Positions 61,301 through 64,000 of a stretch of 64,000 nucleotides of DNA are shown in pieces. Location: positions 245,443 through 309,442 of the forward strand of contig CBFFRQ010000094.1 in NCBI GenBank assembly GCA_965644315.1. Direction: 5' to 3'. The notes under the pieces were generated by a model. The model saw only the letters and a list, made by a program, of their open reading frames with translations. It ran no database searches and was not told where the DNA came from. The position numbers and the translations under genes are program-made. Position 1 is the stretch's first letter. Each line of letters starts with the position of its first letter. The stretch comes from Caecitellus pseudoparvulus. Its lineage: Eukaryota > Bigyra: Bicosoecida.

Positions 61301-64000
61301 GAGCGCTGCGCCGTTGGTGTCGTCTGATGTTGCGGGTGTGGGGAGCACGTTCAGCGGATTTGTGGGTCTGGAGAGCGCGTTGGTGAGTGAGCAAGGCTTC
61401 ACGCTGGGCACCGGGACGGTGGTGAACGGGCACCTGTCTGACGGCGGCGCTGATGGGCTGGTGGAGGAGATGGAGCTGGTGTACACGGTGCGCGTGCGGG
61501 ACGTGGATGTTGGCTCCGATGCGATTATGCGTGGTGACACGTTCGAGAGCCGGGTGGAGTTGACGTCTGCGGGCGTGGAGAGCGGTGAGGTGGTGCTGGT
61601 GAGCCCCACGGTGACTGTGATTGAGCCCAGCTTGGCGGCGTTGGTGGTGAGCCCCACCGCGGTGTCTGGCGTGGACGGCAGCGATGTGATTGTGTTCGAG
61701 GTGCTCGTGAGCCATGACGGCGCCTCGGACGCTGACGCGAACAACGTGGAGGTCGTGGACACGGCCCTGGTGGGCGGTGTGCCGGGGGCCCCCTACGAGC
61801 TGCTGGCCGTGTACGTGGACGGTGTGCTGGTGTACGAGGCCGGCGTGGACGACGACAGCGCTGTGCTGTCTGACGGTGCGCTGGCGACGTTGCCAGTGCT
61901 GGGTCTGGGCAGCACTGCGAATGTGACGTACGTGGTGAGCGTGAGCCCGGTGGCGGAGGTGGGCAGCACCCTGACGCCAGATGTGCAGGCAGGGTACACG
62001 TCGGTGCCGGACCGCAGCGTGGCGCGGAACTACAGCGTGGTGCCTGGTGTGGGCGCTGTGGTGTCTGTGGTGGACACGGCAGAGGTGGACTTCAACGCGA
62101 GCATGGTTGCGGGTGCGGACGCGCCTGCCGGGAGTGGCGGTGTGACGCCTGTGACTGTGGGCGGTGAGGTGTCGTTTGAGTTGACGTTCGAGGTGCCTGA
62201 GGGGCAGATGAGCGGCGTTGACTTGCTTGTGAACTTCAGCGACCCTGTGCTGGTGCAGTGGATCAGCAGTGATCCGTCTGTGGTGGTGAGCATCACGCCC
62301 AGCTCGCCTGCTGTGACATCCAACTGCAGTGGGGGCCTGGCCGGCGCGGCCAGTGCTGCTGTGCTGCATGGTGATGGCGCCAGTGCCAGCGTGTCCCTGT
62401 GCACGCTCAGCAACACCGACGACGACAACGACGTGGTGGAGACGGTGACGGTGCGGCTGACGGGTGTGGTGCAGGATGTGCCATCTGCGGTGCAGGGCGC
62501 CTCGTTCATCCTGACGGCCAACGTGACCAGTGCTGAGGGGACGCCTGTGAACATGGTGGCTGGTCCGGGTGTGATTGCGGAGCCACTGCTGGAGGCGTCC
62601 CTGTCCAGCGGTCCGGTGGGCGGCAGCGTCGTGGACGCGAACGACACGCTGACGTTTGTGTTTGTGGTGGGTGCAGCCCCTGGCAGCGATGCGACGGCGT
62701 ACAATGTGCGGGTGCAGGACACTGCGTTCGCGACTCAGGACGATGGTCTGGGCGGCGGTCCGGAGGGCAGCTCCAGCGGCGAGCCTCTGTACGAGGTGAG
62801 TGGCGTGACTGTGGACGGTGTGGCGGTGCCGCACGACAGCGTGGGCTTTGCTGCGGACGGGACGCTGGTGCTGTTGGGGGAGCTGGCAGTGTCCACTGGG
62901 GACATTGTGATCGAGGTGAACGTGACGCTGCGCACGGACATCGAGAGCGGGACAGGCGTGTCTCCGACGTTTGAGGTGACGTGGAGCAGTGCAGTGGACG
63001 GGAGCGGGGCACGGAACCGGACGCTGGTGGGGGGTGCCCTGTCAGCGCCGTCCGTGTCTGTGGCCCGTCCATCTGTCACTGTGCGCGCCGAGAGCGACGA
63101 GGCGACGTACGCCCCTGACACGTACAGCCTGGGCAGCACCGTCGTGCACGTGGTGCGAGTGACGGTTGCGGAGGGCACGATGCGGGGTGCGAGCATGACG
63201 CTGACGCTGTCTGACACGACTCGGTTTGCGTTTGTGGGTGTGTCCAGCATCACTGCGCCTGGCAGTGTGACGAGCAGCCATGGCGACTGGGACAGCGTGG
63301 TGGCGCCGGGCCATGTGTCGAGCGTGGCTGGTACGTCCCTGACCGTGGACATGGGCACGGTGGTGAACCGTGACACGTCCAACGCCGTGTCTGAGGTGGT
63401 GGAGATGCGGGTGGTGACGGTGGCCCTTGTGAATGTGGGGCACGTGGCCGGCGTGGTGACAGGCGTGAGCGTGGAGGTGGTGAGCAGCGAGGTGGGCGCT
63501 GGTGTCGTGACGGACAGCACGAGCGTGACGGCTGAGGAGCCGGACGTGACGTACACTGTGTCGCTGCCTGCTGGCGGTCCGTACGACGCTGGTGACGAGT
63601 TGGTGTTCACGGTGAGCGTGAGTGGTCTGGCTACGACAGGCGACGACAGCCCCGCGTACGGCGTGGTGTTGACGGACGGCGAGTTGTTGTCGGGCAGGTA
63701 CTCTGTGGTGCAGGTGAACTCCAGCGTGGACGGCGTGTTGTTCACGGCTGATGCGGGTGACAGCGACTCTGGCTTTGGGAGCTTGGGTCGTGGTCCTGGC
63801 GGGTCCAGCGTGCCTGCTCTGGTGGGCAGCGTGGGCCGTGTGAATGTGAGCGAGGTGGTGGTGTTCACGTACGCGGTGAAGCTGGACACGAGCGTGGAGT
63901 CCGAGGAGGTGTTTGAGCCTGACGTGACAGTTGCGTGGAGCAGCCACCCCGGCAGCGTGCACGGTGTGGCGCGGAACTACACGCGTGACATTGGTGGCGC
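58241..64000 (+). CDS. Continuation of the giant gene in the shifted frame (partial)
   Basis: After the G5 run at 58236-58240 the repeat coding sequence continues in the next frame without any stop to the right edge, covering the last residues of copy 7, all of copy 8 and 921 nt of copy 9. Protein identity to the preceding copies is near complete, which argues that this is the same gene and that the deletion is recent, tolerated by some mechanism, or an error in the sequence. With the frame joined, exons 1-4 encode more than 17,600 residues inside the window. Confidence 0.8.
58286..63079 (+). repeat. Array-2 copy 8 (class I/II mosaic)
   Basis: The first third is class I (NAVSEVV, EEPDVTY, AGDFVTT). 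From about 60440 it is class II, matching copy 5 in aacggtgtggctg, ggcggtgaggg and atcggtgaactgg. A private Glu-to-Lys change (GGVKSAAP) lies near 61297. Confidence 0.9.
63080..64000 (+). repeat. Array-2 copy 9 (partial, cut by window edge)
   Basis: The first 921 nt carry NAVSEVV and EEPDVTY and are open in the same shifted frame as copy 8. Confidence 0.9.

Larger units (their letters stand above)
24729..64000 (+). repeat. Array 2: coding higher-order repeat, 4,794-nt period, 8 full copies plus a partial
   Basis: Counting from the first t of tgtgcgcgcc, copies start at 24729, 29523, 34317, 39111, 43905, 48699, 53493, 58286 and 63080. The spacing is 4,794 nt, except copy 7, which is 4,793. 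Each copy encodes 1,598 residues made of five diverged two-part modules beginning near offsets 0, 930, 1825, 2775 and 3785. Copies are nearly identical to each other whereas the five modules within a copy are only distantly similar, which is the definition of a higher-order repeat. The array continues beyond the window. Confidence 0.97.

Noticed and set aside
24672-63962. Long minus-strand open frames (384, 579, 716 codons) repeated every 4,794 nt, rich in His and Arg
   Set aside because: They are antisense shadows. The plus-strand codons GTG, GTC and ACG read as CAC, GAC and CGT in reverse and rarely make stops. They recur only because the sense repeat does, and they match no domain pattern.
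15487-64000. CRISPR array, satellite DNA or mobile element as an explanation for the repeats
   Set aside because: The repeats are contiguous without spacers, unit lengths are multiples of three, and the frame is kept open through more than 48 kb. No transposase, reverse transcriptase or terminal repeats are seen.

Overview
The window is nuclear DNA from a GC-rich, intron-bearing protist; I cannot name the species. The eukaryotic assignment rests on short GT-AG introns (about 40-455 nt) whose phases all fit, a GAF-containing class I cyclic-nucleotide phosphodiesterase, a UNG2-like uracil-DNA glycosylase with a PCNA-binding N-terminus, and an ATG in ACCATGG context in front of a signal peptide. 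The 5' splice site GTGCGT recurs in all three intron-containing genes.

Layout: (1) 1-472, minus strand: the start of an ankyrin-repeat gene that runs off the left edge. (2) 938-7454, minus strand: a predicted ~2,010-residue phosphodiesterase with three GAF domains, very large Gly/Pro/Ser-rich insertions and a C-terminal PDEase domain. (3) 8494-9722, minus strand: a five-exon uracil-DNA glycosylase of 321 residues. (4) 9723-10364: a divergent promoter region with two perfect palindromes. (5) 10365 to the right edge, plus strand: one giant secreted repeat protein filling 84% of the window.

The giant gene is the remarkable object. After a signal-peptide exon, a second small exon and an N-terminal region, it has two successive protein-coding tandem arrays. 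Array 1 (15487-22795) consists of 978-nt units (326 aa), each made of an A half and a B half. Array 2 (24729 to the edge) consists of 4,794-nt units (1,598 aa). Each 4,794-nt unit is itself five diverged ~300-340-aa two-part modules of the same general plan. It is therefore a coding higher-order repeat, analogous in organisation to alpha-satellite. Diagnostic variants show a further period of three units (14,382 bp), because copies 2, 5 and 8 share a variant class. If the frame is continuous, more than 17,600 residues are encoded with no end in sight. A single missing G in copy 7 (58236-58240) breaks the frame as read, with a stop at 58366-58368, although copies 8 and 9 stay fully open in the shifted frame.

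The modules have the look of bacterial/archaeal DUF11-type (TIGR01451) Ig-like repeats, with many N-glycosylation sequons and paired cysteines in only two of the five modules. A role as a giant extracellular adhesin or cell-surface/matrix filament is an inference. The other three genes are signalling, DNA-repair and ankyrin-scaffold genes with no evident functional link to it.
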